From Opitutales bacterium (GTDB taxonomy: Bacteria; Verrucomicrobiota; Verrucomicrobiia; Opitutales; Opitutaceae), in NCBI GenBank assembly GCA_018700525.1, contig JABITN010000136.1, forward strand, positions 62,001 to 126,000: DNA of 64,000 nt. The letters are read 5' to 3'. Below the pieces are notes generated by a model. It was not told where the DNA came from. It did not search any database and was given only the letters and a program-made list of their open reading frames with translations. A program made the translations under genes and the position numbers. The stretch's first letter is position 1, and the number at the start of each line of letters is the position of its first letter. Of the stretch, positions 8,187-16,993 are shown piece after piece.

Positions 8187-9019
8187 ATACAGCCCCCCAC
8201 TTTCGGTCGCCCGATGGCCTAAAATACAAAATTATCGCCTCGGACCTGGACGGCACGCTTCTCACACCCGACCACAAAATCGCTCCCTACACCCGAGACA
8301 TAGTTAAACGACTCCACCAGCAAGGAACCATTTTCGTTATCGCCACCGGCCGGCACCACATCGACGTAGGCGACTTTCGCGATCACTTAGGGATCCCAGT
8401 ATACATGATAACGTCCAACGGAGCTCGCGTTCACAACCCCGAAGGCCAAATCATATTCAAACAAAACATACAGTCTGACGATGTGAAAATTGTTGTCGAT
8501 ATGGCCAAGGACGATACGGAGATCAAAATCCATCTCTACCGGAACGACGACTGGCTACTCAACGAAGCAAGCGACAACTTGGACGAATATCACGAAAACT
8601 TCACCTATCAGCTTTTCGACTCCAATACTCCCCCAACCGAAGGCATCGCGAAAATTTTCTTCATTCACGATGACCTGGATCACGATAAGCTCGTACATTG
8701 GGAACAGATTTTCACCGAACGCCTCAACGGTCGCACCCATATCTCCTTCTCAACTCCCTGGTGCCTGGAAATAATGGCCCAAGGCGTCTCGAAAGGACAT
8801 GCCCTTGAAGCCATTGCAAAAGCAAACGGCTACGAACTTAAAGACTGCATCGCATTTGGCGACGGCATGAATGATGTCGAAATGCTACGAATGGCCGGCA
8901 AAGGCTTCGTGATGGAGACATCCCACGAAAAAGTAAAAAAGGCTCTCCCCGAAAACGAAATCCTCGGACCCAATAGCAACGAATCAGTCGCCCGCTATTT
9001 AGAAAAACATTTTTTGTAG
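8183..9019 (+). CDS. HAD-superfamily phosphatase, Cof subfamily (IIB)
   Basis: 278 residues. HAD motif I is ASDLDGTLL (about residue 18), the motif II region is VIATGRHH, a Lys lies in the cap/motif III region (AQGVSKGHAL), and motif IV is FGDGMNDVEML (about residue 232). The Cof-type C2B cap occupies the middle. Members dephosphorylate sugar phosphates, flavin precursors or pyridoxal phosphate, and the exact substrate cannot be read. The start ATG overlaps the stop of the preceding broken membrane protein gene. Confidence 0.9.
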   Translation: MNTAPHFRSPDGLKYKIIASDLDGTLLTPDHKIAPYTRDIVKRLHQQGTIFVIATGRHHIDVGDFRDHLGIPVYMITSNGARVHNPEGQIIFKQNIQSDDVKIVVDMAKDDTEIKIHLYRNDDWLLNEASDNLDEYHENFTYQLFDSNTPPTEGIAKIFFIHDDLDHDKLVHWEQIFTERLNGRTHISFSTPWCLEIMAQGVSKGHALEAIAKANGYELKDCIAFGDGMNDVEMLRMAGKGFVMETSHEKVKKALPENEILGPNSNESVARYLEKHFL

Positions 9020-9020
9020 A

Positions 9021-9419
9021 TTAACGCTCTTCTCCGTCCTCGAACGGCTTGCCCGTCCAAACGTTGATCTTTGTTGACGCCGTAGAATCCCATGGAGAAT
9101 TCGCTTTAGTTCTCTTCATTTTCGCTTCGGGAGGTTTGACTCCAGGAGCCTTCCCGCCCGGCGATTTCGACGATTTGGGCTTCGTACCTTGCGACAATTT
9201 CCCATTTATCGAAACCAAATACAATTGCTCCACTTTATCCCGAGCCCACGGAGTTTTCCGCAGAAATGTGAGACTGGATTTCATATTTGGATCCTGACTA
9301 AAGCAATTGATCCTAATCTTGGCCGCCATCTCCTTCCAACCATAGCGAGCCACCAGCTCTTCCAGTATCGCCTTCAATGTCACCCCATGCAACGGGTCTT
9401 TGCTTCGCTGATCGCTCAT
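9021..9419 (-). CDS. VF530-like (DUF2132) small DNA-binding family protein
   Basis: 132 residues from the ATG at 9419. The N-terminal 70 residues match the VF530 family: DPLHGVTLKAILEELVARYG, then INCFSQDP and FLRKTPWARDKVE. The family adopts a small helical fold proposed to bind DNA. The C-terminal half is a Lys/Pro/Ser-rich tail absent from the shortest members, which may aid nucleic-acid binding. Converges with the HAD gene, with one base between stops. Confidence 0.85.
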   Translation of the reverse strand: MSDQRSKDPLHGVTLKAILEELVARYGWKEMAAKIRINCFSQDPNMKSSLTFLRKTPWARDKVEQLYLVSINGKLSQGTKPKSSKSPGGKAPGVKPPEAKMKRTKANSPWDSTASTKINVWTGKPFEDGEER

Positions 9420-9504
9420 CAATCTCGATCATCTCTCGAAAAACTCTCAGCAGGTCAAACGCCAAAGTCAGTGCCGTTCCAATAGATTTCCTTACAAATC
9501 AAGA

Positions 9505-9527
9505 TAGGAGCGGGTTTAACCTGCGAT
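9505..9527. repeat. Family A repeat, single arm A2
   Basis: TAGGAGCGGGTTTAACCTGC followed by GAT. It differs from the A1 arm at a few positions, and the following GCACAAGGGTTCAC also resembles the A1 loop start. Confidence 0.7.
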
Positions 9528-9564
9528 CGCACAAGGGTTCACTAGTCGAAAAAGAGGGATAACC

Positions 9565-9864
9565 TCAGCTACTCAACCGTCTCCAACCGACTTCTCCACT
9601 TAATATGCGTAGCACCATAGGATCGTTTGAAAGGCGATAGACATGCGAAAGCTCATTGAAGCCGCATGAAATGCGATCGATATCACCGACTGACCGGTTT
9701 TCGCGAAACGCGAGCAGGCATGAGCTAGCCGCGTAATTCAAAGCACTTGAAATTGACTCTGATACTGGCTCGAGTAGAAGCCGATATCCGAGTGGCCCTA
9801 TTCGAATAAGACACTCGTCAATCGCCTTGATAAACATGACCGCTCCGAGAGCCGCCGCTACCAT
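9565..9864 (-). CDS. Hypothetical protein, 99 residues
   Basis: An open frame without recognisable family. Its first ten codons overlap a sequence resembling the family C repeat (9838-9863), which weakens the case for this start. The remainder has a mildly coding-like mix (SHVYRLSNDPMVLRILSGE). It might be a remnant or non-coding. Confidence 0.3.
   Translation of the reverse strand: MVAAALGAVMFIKAIDECLIRIGPLGYRLLLEPVSESISSALNYAASSCLLAFRENRSVGDIDRISCGFNELSHVYRLSNDPMVLRILSGEVGWRRLSS
9838..9863. repeat. Degenerate family C repeat, copy C3
   Basis: GACCGCTCCGAGAGCCGCCG followed by CTACCA aligns with the second half of C2 (GGCCGCTCGGAGATCGGCCG then CTACCA) with about five differences in 26 positions. 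The first hairpin of the family is not recognisable here. Confidence 0.45.
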
Positions 9865-9942
9865 TTAGAATACCTTCAAGCCGATTTCTTTCTCTACGTA
9901 AAACACTTGCTCCCGCACATCTTCTCGCCAAAAGAAGATGCA

Positions 9943-10524
9943 ATGTACCTTGTCTTCGATTCAGAAACTACCGGCCTACCGAAAGACTGGAAAGCGCCAA
10001 TGAGCCAGCTCGATAATTGGCCGCGCGTAATCCAACTCGGCTGGGCATTCTACGATTCTCGGTTCTGTCTTATCGAAAAACGAGTCGACTTGATCAAGCC
10101 GGATGGATGGATAGTTCCCAGCGAAAAATTCTGGATTGACAATGGTTTCAACCAGGAAAGCTCCGAGCGTGATGGTATTCCAATCACAGAATCGCTAAAC
10201 GCTTTTTTGGATAAACTGGAATCATCGAAATACCTAATAGCCCACAACATGAGCTATGACCACAAGGTTGTCGGCGCAGAATTCCTCCGCCTTAGGCTTC
10301 GGGCTCAGAATCGACCCAAGCGCATTTGCACAAAAGACGAATCAACCGACTTCTGCAAAATCCCCGGACCCTATGGGTTCAAATGGCCAACCTTACTTGA
10401 ACTTCACAATGTTCTCTTCAAAGAAGGATTCGTGGATGGCCACGACGCGCTTGTCGACGTCGAGGCCTGCGCCCGTTGCTTCTTCGAAATGCTTCGGCTG
10501 AAAGTCATTTCGCTTTCTGAGTAA
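9943..10524 (+). CDS. DnaQ-like DEDD 3'-5' exonuclease domain protein
   Basis: 193 residues from the ATG at 9943, which places the first exonuclease motif near the N-terminus as usual; the frame extends to a TTG at 9907. The DEDDh motifs are Exo I FDSETTG (Asp and Glu metal ligands), Exo II AHNMSYDHKVV and Exo III GHDALVDVEACARCF with the catalytic His. Length and isolation suggest a free-standing proofreading-type or RNase T-like exonuclease rather than a polymerase III subunit fusion. Cytoplasmic; the substrate (DNA or RNA) is not determined by sequence. Confidence 0.85.
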   Translation: MYLVFDSETTGLPKDWKAPMSQLDNWPRVIQLGWAFYDSRFCLIEKRVDLIKPDGWIVPSEKFWIDNGFNQESSERDGIPITESLNAFLDKLESSKYLIAHNMSYDHKVVGAEFLRLRLRAQNRPKRICTKDESTDFCKIPGPYGFKWPTLLELHNVLFKEGFVDGHDALVDVEACARCFFEMLRLKVISLSE

Positions 10525-10564
10525 CTCTCTTTTCTCGAATGGGCCAGAGTCACCTTAGGATATT

Positions 10565-11671
10565 CTAAATGCTATCCAACACTCTTCTCATCATTGATTC
10601 GCGCGTTTCAATGCTTTCGCAAAGCTTCATCTGAACGCGAGCACGATTCAAATTTTGCGGCTCGTAGTTGATCTTAAAATACACATCTCCCGCCAAATAA
10701 TCAGTAAAGAACCGTAACCCCAACTCGAAACTGATCAATCGCGCGGAATCAAATAGGTATTTGCGATCCCAGTCCGTCAGAAAATTACGCGCTTGCTTCA
10801 AGTACCCACGTACCAGCGCTTCAAAGAAATCAATATTGATCAATACATCCCCAAGGTCCTTGGCTTCTTCTCCCACAGGATTGCAAACCGAACGCACGCA
10901 ATCTCCAAAATCATAGTGAATCAAGCCAGGTTTCACGGTATCCAAATCGATAATCGCAGTCCCTTTTCCTGTAATATCATCTATCATGATATTGGTGATT
11001 TTCGGATCTCCATGGATCGGGCGCAGCTTCAATTCCCCTCGTTCAAGGGCATCCTCAAGGATCGACGCAAATTCCCGACGCTCCTGAATAAACGATTCAA
11101 TCCGGCGGGCCTCCGATGAAGCTGCTAACTTCTCTTCCGCCTGATCCGTCTGGAGAATATCATCAAATTGTTTCAGGTACCCAGGGGTAATATGAAACCC
11201 AGGTAACGTATCCGCCAATTGCTCCGCGGGGAAATTAGCGATAATGCGTTGAAAATGCCCTAACACGTAACCCGCCTCTTGCGCGTGTTCCGGATTGAGA
11301 ACTTTCTCGTGCGAAGTCGCAGAAGCGATCATCGACAAGGCCCGCCAGTACTCCCCCTTTTCGTCGCGAAAATAGTCTTGCCCATCTAATGTCGGAATAA
11401 CCCGCGGAAGTTGCCAGATTCGATTAGCCTTAGATGCCTGCTCCTTTAATCGCTCGTGCGCGTAATCTGTGATCGCCTTCATGTTCGCCATCACCAGATC
11501 AGGCCTTGTAAAAACTGCAGAGCTAATCCGCTGCAAGACAAACTGAACTTCCGAATAAGTCGTTCTCTTAATAACGCGAAACGTGTCGTTAACATTGCCT
11601 GTATCGATTGTTAATACAGTCACTACTTGCCCGGGCACTTCAAATTCGGCGGCTATCGATTCAGGAGTCAT
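10565..11671 (-). CDS. Aminoglycoside-phosphotransferase-fold sugar kinase, NahK-like
   Basis: 368 residues. The catalytic loop is IHGDPKITNIMID (about residue 244) and the metal-binding motif is AIIDLDTVKPG shortly after. The DLDTVxPG form is typical of N-acetylhexosamine 1-kinases and close relatives rather than antibiotic kinases. The N-terminal lobe has the NDTFRV and FVLQRI strands of the family. Likely phosphorylates a hexosamine or similar sugar in the cytoplasm, which would suit a host that degrades polysaccharides. Its neighbour at 11919 is a divergently transcribed sulfatase. Substrate is inferred. Confidence 0.8.
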   Translation of the reverse strand: MTPESIAAEFEVPGQVVTVLTIDTGNVNDTFRVIKRTTYSEVQFVLQRISSAVFTRPDLVMANMKAITDYAHERLKEQASKANRIWQLPRVIPTLDGQDYFRDEKGEYWRALSMIASATSHEKVLNPEHAQEAGYVLGHFQRIIANFPAEQLADTLPGFHITPGYLKQFDDILQTDQAEEKLAASSEARRIESFIQERREFASILEDALERGELKLRPIHGDPKITNIMIDDITGKGTAIIDLDTVKPGLIHYDFGDCVRSVCNPVGEEAKDLGDVLINIDFFEALVRGYLKQARNFLTDWDRKYLFDSARLISFELGLRFFTDYLAGDVYFKINYEPQNLNRARVQMKLCESIETRESMMRRVLDSI

Positions 11672-11918
11672 ATTTTATTGGATGCTAGAGGTTTAACCTA
11701 CATCGACAGAAATCGATCTGTCTACACCAAAGAAATCTTCTCGCACGCCCCACCCAACAATTTAGTAACTGAGAAACAAACCTTGCAGGAGCTAAATTAC
11801 ATAGCAATTCTACGGAGATCGGCCTAGCGTAGGTTTTTCAACATCAACCTATCCCTCCAAGTCTATCCTCGCATCATTCGCGTATTCACTTTCACCCAAC
11901 GCACTTAGTTTTCGATCA
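11672..11918. other. Divergent intergenic region
   Basis: 247 bases between the kinase (minus strand) and the sulfatase (plus strand), expected to hold both promoters. It contains a partial family C core (CGGAGATCGGCC, 11813-11824) and nothing else I can name. Confidence 0.4.
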
Positions 11919-13361
11919 ATGAAACGACTACTCTACATCCTAGCATTTCCAACTATCCTGTCCGTGCTCGCCGTCGCAAAATCCCCGAACATCGTGCTTA
12001 TCGTATCCGATGATCACGGTACCGATGCCCTTGGTTGTTACGGTAACCCAGTCATTAAGACTCCAGCCCTCGATACCTTAGCGGCAGACGGCACAATATT
12101 TACCGATGCCAATTGCACGACCGCCAGTTGCAGCCCTAGTCGTTCTGTTATTCTTAGCGGACTTCACAATCACAGTAACGGCATGTACGGGCTTCAACAC
12201 ACATTCCACCACTACCAAAGCTTCGATGATATTGAGAGCCTACCGGTCGCGCTTTCAAATAATGGATATCGCACCGCTCGCATTGGAAAATTCCACATCG
12301 CTCCCGAACCCGTTTATAAGTTCGACTATGTCCTCTCTGCCGGAGCAGCTAACGATCCGAAGACTATTGGTCGCAGTCCCTACGAAATGGCTGAACAATC
12401 GCGAACCATCATCGAAAGCGACGACAAACGCCCCTTCTTTCTCTTTTACGCAACCGACGATCCTCATCGCTCCAATGCATTCACCCCAGACGGCCTCCCT
12501 ACCTTCGACACCTACCCGGAGCCAAACGACTTCGGTAATCGCAGCGAAGGGTACCCCGGTATCCACCCTGTTCGCTACGATCCCAAGAACGTCATCGTTC
12601 CGTCATTTCTTCCGGACACGCCTGCCTGCAGATCTGAAATTGCCCAATACTACCAATCGGTCTCCCGCTTGGACGAAGGCATCGGTCATTTGATCGACAT
12701 TCTAAAAGCTTCGAATAATTACGACAACACGCTGATCCTTTACATCTCCGACAACGGCATAGCTTTCGCAGGAGCCAAAACAACGCTCTACGAGCCAGGC
12801 ATGCGCCTACCGCTCATTGTTCGCGAACCCGGGCAAAAGCGCGGAAACCGAAAGCAGGACGCCATGATTTCGTGGGTAGACCTCGCCCCCACCATCTTGG
12901 ACTACGCCGGAGTCGATGTATCCAATAAAAGTTTACACGGGCGCTCATTCAGAAAGGGCATTAGCGGGAACCTCAAGAACTGGGACCGCGTTTACGCCTC
13001 CCACACCAATCACGAGGCTACAATGTATTACCCAATGCGAGTCCTTAAGAACCGCCAATACAAGCTCATTTTCAATATCGCTCATGGACTCGAATTTCCG
13101 CTCGCCAAAGATCTCCTGCAATCGCCCACCTGGGTATCGATGCAGAAAAACGGACTGAAGCTCTACGGAAAACGTACTCCCGAAGCCCTACTCCACCGCC
13201 CACGAATTGAACTCTACGATCTCCAATCAGACCCTCACGAAGTGGTAAATCTTTCGAAAGATCCCCGATACGCATCAATTCGCGTTTCTATGATCGCCCA
13301 ACTCAAAGCATTCCAAGCAGACACGCAAGATCCCTGGGCCATAAAATGGGAACGCGAATAA
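11919..13361 (+). CDS. Secreted formylglycine sulfatase, N-sulfoglucosamine sulfohydrolase-like
   Basis: 480 residues with a short signal peptide (MKRLLYILAF..., cleavage near residue 20). The metal site SDDHGTDALGCYGNP and the formylglycine motif at Cys71 (CSPSR, followed by SVILSG) identify a type I sulfatase activated by Cys oxidation. The overall layout, with the short HNHSNGMYGLQ segment after the motif and a C-terminal LYDLQSDPHEVVNL, matches the heparan N-sulfatase-like subgroup. Likely removes sulfate from marine or host polysaccharide in the periplasm or outside the cell. No DUF1553 or susC/D partner is nearby. Confidence 0.88.
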   Translation: MKRLLYILAFPTILSVLAVAKSPNIVLIVSDDHGTDALGCYGNPVIKTPALDTLAADGTIFTDANCTTASCSPSRSVILSGLHNHSNGMYGLQHTFHHYQSFDDIESLPVALSNNGYRTARIGKFHIAPEPVYKFDYVLSAGAANDPKTIGRSPYEMAEQSRTIIESDDKRPFFLFYATDDPHRSNAFTPDGLPTFDTYPEPNDFGNRSEGYPGIHPVRYDPKNVIVPSFLPDTPACRSEIAQYYQSVSRLDEGIGHLIDILKASNNYDNTLILYISDNGIAFAGAKTTLYEPGMRLPLIVREPGQKRGNRKQDAMISWVDLAPTILDYAGVDVSNKSLHGRSFRKGISGNLKNWDRVYASHTNHEATMYYPMRVLKNRQYKLIFNIAHGLEFPLAKDLLQSPTWVSMQKNGLKLYGKRTPEALLHRPRIELYDLQSDPHEVVNLSKDPRYASIRVSMIAQLKAFQADTQDPWAIKWERE

Positions 13362-13485
13362 TCAGCCAAAAGTAGCTCGGGGGCTCCCACTCTATCGCAA
13401 AGCTAACTCACTCCCGTCTCATACGACAAAGAGCGAACGCGTCGATCCCAAAGGGAACCACCTAAAAACCACGCCGCGCGGCGAC

Positions 13486-13514
13486 GTAGCTACGCGAGGG
13501 ACTCGCGTGGTTCC
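13486..13514. repeat. Family B palindromic repeat, copy B2
   Basis: GTAGCTACGCGAGGGACTCG then CGTGGTTCC. The first 22 bases are identical to B1. A flanking inverted GGAACCAC at 13454-13461 pairs with GTGGTTCC at the other end, so this copy is a longer palindrome. The 238-base gap (13362-13599) holds no gene. Confidence 0.8.
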
Positions 13515-13599
13515 TGCGATTGACCCAACTATTTTAAGCTCAAGTTGACGCTAACAGGCAGAGTGGTACGCTCCGCCCGACCCTAAAATCAACAATCCC

Positions 13600-14994
13600 C
13601 TAAATATGGATTGCTTCGTTATGCGTCGCAGCAGCCGCTTCGGCCAATGCTTCGCTTAAGGTTGGGTGAGCGTGTATCGTGTTATGGATTTCATCGATCG
13701 TGCCTTCCATTTCCATGGCCAAACAGTATTCAGTAATCAACTCCGTCGCATCGTTTCCAATAATGTGCGCCCCAAGAATTTCTCCCGTTGATGCATCGCT
13801 AATTAGCTTAACGAATCCATCCGGAGCATTCGACGCGACCGCTTTTCCAGAAGCGGCGAACGGAAATTTGCCGATCTTAAACTCAATACCTGATTCAACC
13901 ACTTGTTTTTCCGTCATTCCAGTACTCGCAATTTGCGGCTGACAGTAAGTACACCCAGGAAAATTTTTCACGCGACGAGGCTGGCTCACACCAAACATTC
14001 CGTTCACTGCTTGAATCGCCTCAAATGTCGCAACATGGGCCAAGGTGGGCGGTCCGATAATATCGCCTGCCGCATAGATACCCTCAACGTTAGTCTCATA
14101 ACGATCGTCGACTACGAGAAAACCTCGGTCCGTCTTCAATTCGAGCGAATCTGCGACGGTTCCTTCCAAATTAGCGGCCACGCCAACCGCTTGAATAACC
14201 ACGTCGACATCCAAATTTATGGTCTTTCCCTTTTTGAGGTACTCGATCGACACGCATTCATCGCTTACGCCCGCACTCTTGATTTCGATTCCAAGCTCGC
14301 TCTTGATTTTCTGCTTTTTGAACGCCCGCTCCAAAACCTTGGCCACTTCTTCGTCCTCAACCGGAACGAGCTGAGGCATGACCTCGAGAATCGTCACTTT
14401 CGTACCGAACGCGTTGAGGAAATAAGCGAACTCTACCCCTATAGCCCCTGAACCAATAATAGCGACTGATTTCGGCTGCTCTTTCATGACCAACGCCTCT
14501 CGTGAAGTCATCACGCGCTTTCCGTCTACTGGCAAGAATGGCAACTGCTTCGCCCGACAACCGGTAGCGATCAAAATATTCTCCGATTTCAATACGTCGC
14601 CCTTGCGATCGCCTTCGATCAACTCGACCTTACCCACCTCTGCTACAGTTGCTTTGGCGACGATGTAATCGACCTTGTTTTTCTTGAAAAGAAACTCGAT
14701 TCCCTTGGCCATTTGATCAGCCACGCCACGCGAGCGCTCGATCACTTTGGCGAAATCGTGCGTTACCGAACCCACGGTTATGCCGAAAGTCTCGGCTTTC
14801 TTCAAATCAGCCATCAGCTCAGCGCTTTTCAGCAGAGCCTTGCTGGGAATACAGCCCCAATTCAAACACGTCCCGCCAGCGCGCTCCATTTCCACGCAGG
14901 CCGCTTTTTTGCCCAGTTGCCCCGCACGGATTGCCGCTGCGTAGCCACCGGGGCCTCCACCAATTACTATGAGATCGTAGGTTGTATCTGACAT
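13600..14994 (-). CDS. lpdA: Dihydrolipoyl dehydrogenase (E3)
   Basis: 464 residues, full length. The FAD-binding motif is IGGGPGGYAAAIRA, the redox-active disulfide is GTCLNWGCIPSK (Cys43, Cys48), the NAD-binding GSGAIGVEFA comes mid-protein, and the C-terminal catalytic His lies in HAHPTLSEAL. It reoxidises dihydrolipoamide of 2-oxoacid dehydrogenase complexes or the glycine cleavage system. No E1/E2 genes are adjacent, so it is likely shared between complexes. The ATG at 14994 matches the family start. Confidence 0.96.
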   Translation of the reverse strand: MSDTTYDLIVIGGGPGGYAAAIRAGQLGKKAACVEMERAGGTCLNWGCIPSKALLKSAELMADLKKAETFGITVGSVTHDFAKVIERSRGVADQMAKGIEFLFKKNKVDYIVAKATVAEVGKVELIEGDRKGDVLKSENILIATGCRAKQLPFLPVDGKRVMTSREALVMKEQPKSVAIIGSGAIGVEFAYFLNAFGTKVTILEVMPQLVPVEDEEVAKVLERAFKKQKIKSELGIEIKSAGVSDECVSIEYLKKGKTINLDVDVVIQAVGVAANLEGTVADSLELKTDRGFLVVDDRYETNVEGIYAAGDIIGPPTLAHVATFEAIQAVNGMFGVSQPRRVKNFPGCTYCQPQIASTGMTEKQVVESGIEFKIGKFPFAASGKAVASNAPDGFVKLISDASTGEILGAHIIGNDATELITEYCLAMEMEGTIDEIHNTIHAHPTLSEALAEAAAATHNEAIHI

Positions 14995-15141
14995 CGTTCG
15001 GATAAAAATTCAGACAATCCGATACGGTCAATGAATCCGTATGTCTAGGAGAATCAGCTCATTTCAAAGTAAGTTAACAGCGAATCCCTTCAGAAGCGGA
15101 CTCTAGGTTAACAAAAATGCTTTCCGTCCCAATACCTTTGA

Positions 15142-15168
15142 GTAGCTACACGAGCGACTTGCGTGGTT
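15142..15168. repeat. Family B repeat, copy B3 (diverged)
   Basis: GTAGCTACACGAGCGACTTG then CGTGGTT. Three substitutions from B1/B2 in the first 22 bases. The changes break the GCGAG-CTCGC core stem, suggesting an old copy. Confidence 0.65.
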
Positions 15169-15178
15169 AAGCTCCGCC

Positions 15179-15652
15179 TCAAATATCGATGACGTCTTCG
15201 TTTTCGACTATCCCGCGTGTCTGCCCTGGGCCTTGCCTAACAGTTTTAGAATCGCCCGGTTTACCCTTCGATCGATCGCCCCCGTTCACAGTCACACGGA
15301 CCTTCGCCCGTCCGTCATTGATCCAAGCGTTGAAAAACAGATTTAGCATGGTGATAATAAACGCTCCAAGAAACGCATAACCAAAACTTTCCACATGGAA
15401 TCCGTCCACGAGATAGCTAGCGAACAAGAACAGCAGAGCATTGATAAGCAGCAACCCTAACCCCATCGTCATAACCACGAACGGCAAAGCGAAAAGCACC
15501 AAAATAGGCTTTAAAACCGACGAAAACACGCTCAACAACAAAACCGCCAGAACCAAGGACCCTGAATCTTCGTAACTGATTCCAGGAAGGATCGAGCTTC
15601 CCAAAAACACACCAAAGGCGCTCACTAACGCTCTTTTAAAAAATACTGCCAT
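15179..15652 (-). CDS. Phage-holin-family-4-like membrane protein
   Basis: 157 residues with about four hydrophobic segments in the first 110: SAFGVFLGSSILPGI, a long VLAVLLLSVFSSVLKPILVL, VVMTMGLGLLLINALLFLFA and FLGAFIITMLNLFFN. This is the YvlD-like pattern of the phage holin 4-2/mycobacterial 4TMS family. A charged Lys/Arg/Asp-rich tail follows. Despite the name, chromosomal members are not linked to phage. Inner-membrane, function unknown. Confidence 0.8.
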   Translation of the reverse strand: MAVFFKRALVSAFGVFLGSSILPGISYEDSGSLVLAVLLLSVFSSVLKPILVLFALPFVVMTMGLGLLLINALLFLFASYLVDGFHVESFGYAFLGAFIITMLNLFFNAWINDGRAKVRVTVNGGDRSKGKPGDSKTVRQGPGQTRGIVENEDVIDI

Positions 15653-15904
15653 AATTCCTACAGAACACGACCAAACAACGAATAATCGCGTTCCATTGCC
15701 AGCCCATTATCCGAAAAAATATATCACAGGCTCGCGTTGCAGCATCGCATGATCCAAGCGCTCCCAATAGAAAACCCCTCACTGCATGCATGAAAAGGAT
15801 CAAGTCGATTCTCCAGCAATTGGCTTACTTAAACATCTATTTCCAAAACACTTTCCTTAAAAAATTGCTCTCCCCCCTCGATTCTCCTCAATGGCCGACG
15901 AATC
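15653..15904. other. Divergent intergenic region without visible features
   Basis: 252 bases between the holin-like gene (minus) and the glycosyltransferase (plus). It is presumably the promoter region for both. I see no repeat copy, RNA gene or clear operator. Confidence 0.4.
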
Positions 15905-16984
15905 ATGCGGATCGCCTTCATCCAAGACCACCTGCGCAACGGTGGAACTGAAAACCAAACCCTTCACATCGCCCATGGACTTGCGACCGAGGGAATCGAA
16001 ACGCACGTCATCGTGTTTCGCCAAGGCGGCATTCTAGACGATAAAGCCGACGCCAGCGACTTTCACCTGCATTTTCTCAATCAAGGCCAGCTCAAGACCG
16101 ATTGGTTCGCCCCAGGCCTCGACTCTCTCCTCCGCTCTCTCGATATCGACATCGTCATCGCCATGGGCCGGATGGGCAACTGCCACGCAGGACTGCTCTG
16201 CCGATCAAAACGACCCTATCGGATTGTCGCCACTTTCCGCACCGGAAAAACCATTCCTTGGCTCCAACGCCGAGCCTTGCGCAAAGCCGACCACATCGTC
16301 GCCAACAGCCGCGAAGCGCTCGCCCGAATCGCCAAACTCTACGAAATCGAACGCGCCGACTCCACAGTCATCTACAATGGATGCATTCGAAAAATCGAAC
16401 CGACGCCCCCCTCGGAGAAATCAGGCACAACCCACGAAGCGCCCATCCACCTCGTTAGCGCCAGTATGTTTCGCCCAGATAAGAAACAGCAAAGACTGCT
16501 TTATATCTGCAAACGCCTACCCACGCAAATCAATTGGCGCCTAACCCTAGCAGGTGACGGATCCGAGCGCTCCGCCTGCGTCGCCGAAGCCAAACGAATC
16601 GGCGTAGAAGATCGCGTCGATTTCCCCGGTCTGCTTCACAACCCGAATCCACTCTACCAGCAAAGCCATATAGCGGTCCACGCATCCGCCAAAGAATCCC
16701 TCCCTAATTTCCTCGTCGAAGCCCAAATGGCCGGTCTTCCCGTCATTGCCTACAACGTAGGTGGCGTCGCCGAAACCTTTAATCCCGGCCAATCCGGTAT
16801 TCTCATCGAGTCGGCCGACGAAAGCCGCTTCGTCGAAGCGCTCGAAAACCTCGCCCAATCCCCAAAGCTTAGACTACGAATGTCCGAGGCCGCGCGCAAA
16901 TATGCCCGCGATCACTTTACAGCCGAAGCGCAACTACAGACCTATATCAATCTGCTGAACAAACTCATTTCTGGGCAAAAATAG
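15905..16984 (+). CDS. Glycosyltransferase family 4 (GT-B fold)
   Basis: 359 residues. The N-terminal Rossmann half starts with FIQDHLRNGGTENQTLHIAH. The C-terminal half carries the GT4 nucleotide-sugar signature: LAGDGSER, VDFPGLLHNPNPLY, and the EX7E-type motif KESLPNFLVEAQMAGLPVIA with YNVGG. It adds a sugar from a nucleotide-sugar donor to a cell-surface glycan or small acceptor in the cytoplasm. It ends nine bases before uvrA, so the two may share a transcript, although no functional link is evident. Confidence 0.88.
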   Translation: MRIAFIQDHLRNGGTENQTLHIAHGLATEGIETHVIVFRQGGILDDKADASDFHLHFLNQGQLKTDWFAPGLDSLLRSLDIDIVIAMGRMGNCHAGLLCRSKRPYRIVATFRTGKTIPWLQRRALRKADHIVANSREALARIAKLYEIERADSTVIYNGCIRKIEPTPPSEKSGTTHEAPIHLVSASMFRPDKKQQRLLYICKRLPTQINWRLTLAGDGSERSACVAEAKRIGVEDRVDFPGLLHNPNPLYQQSHIAVHASAKESLPNFLVEAQMAGLPVIAYNVGGVAETFNPGQSGILIESADESRFVEALENLAQSPKLRLRMSEAARKYARDHFTAEAQLQTYINLLNKLISGQK

Positions 16985-16993
16985 CCCTTCAAC

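Noticed and set aside
15179-15652. Prophage holin
   Set aside because: The family name is historical. No phage structural, lysis or integrase genes are near.
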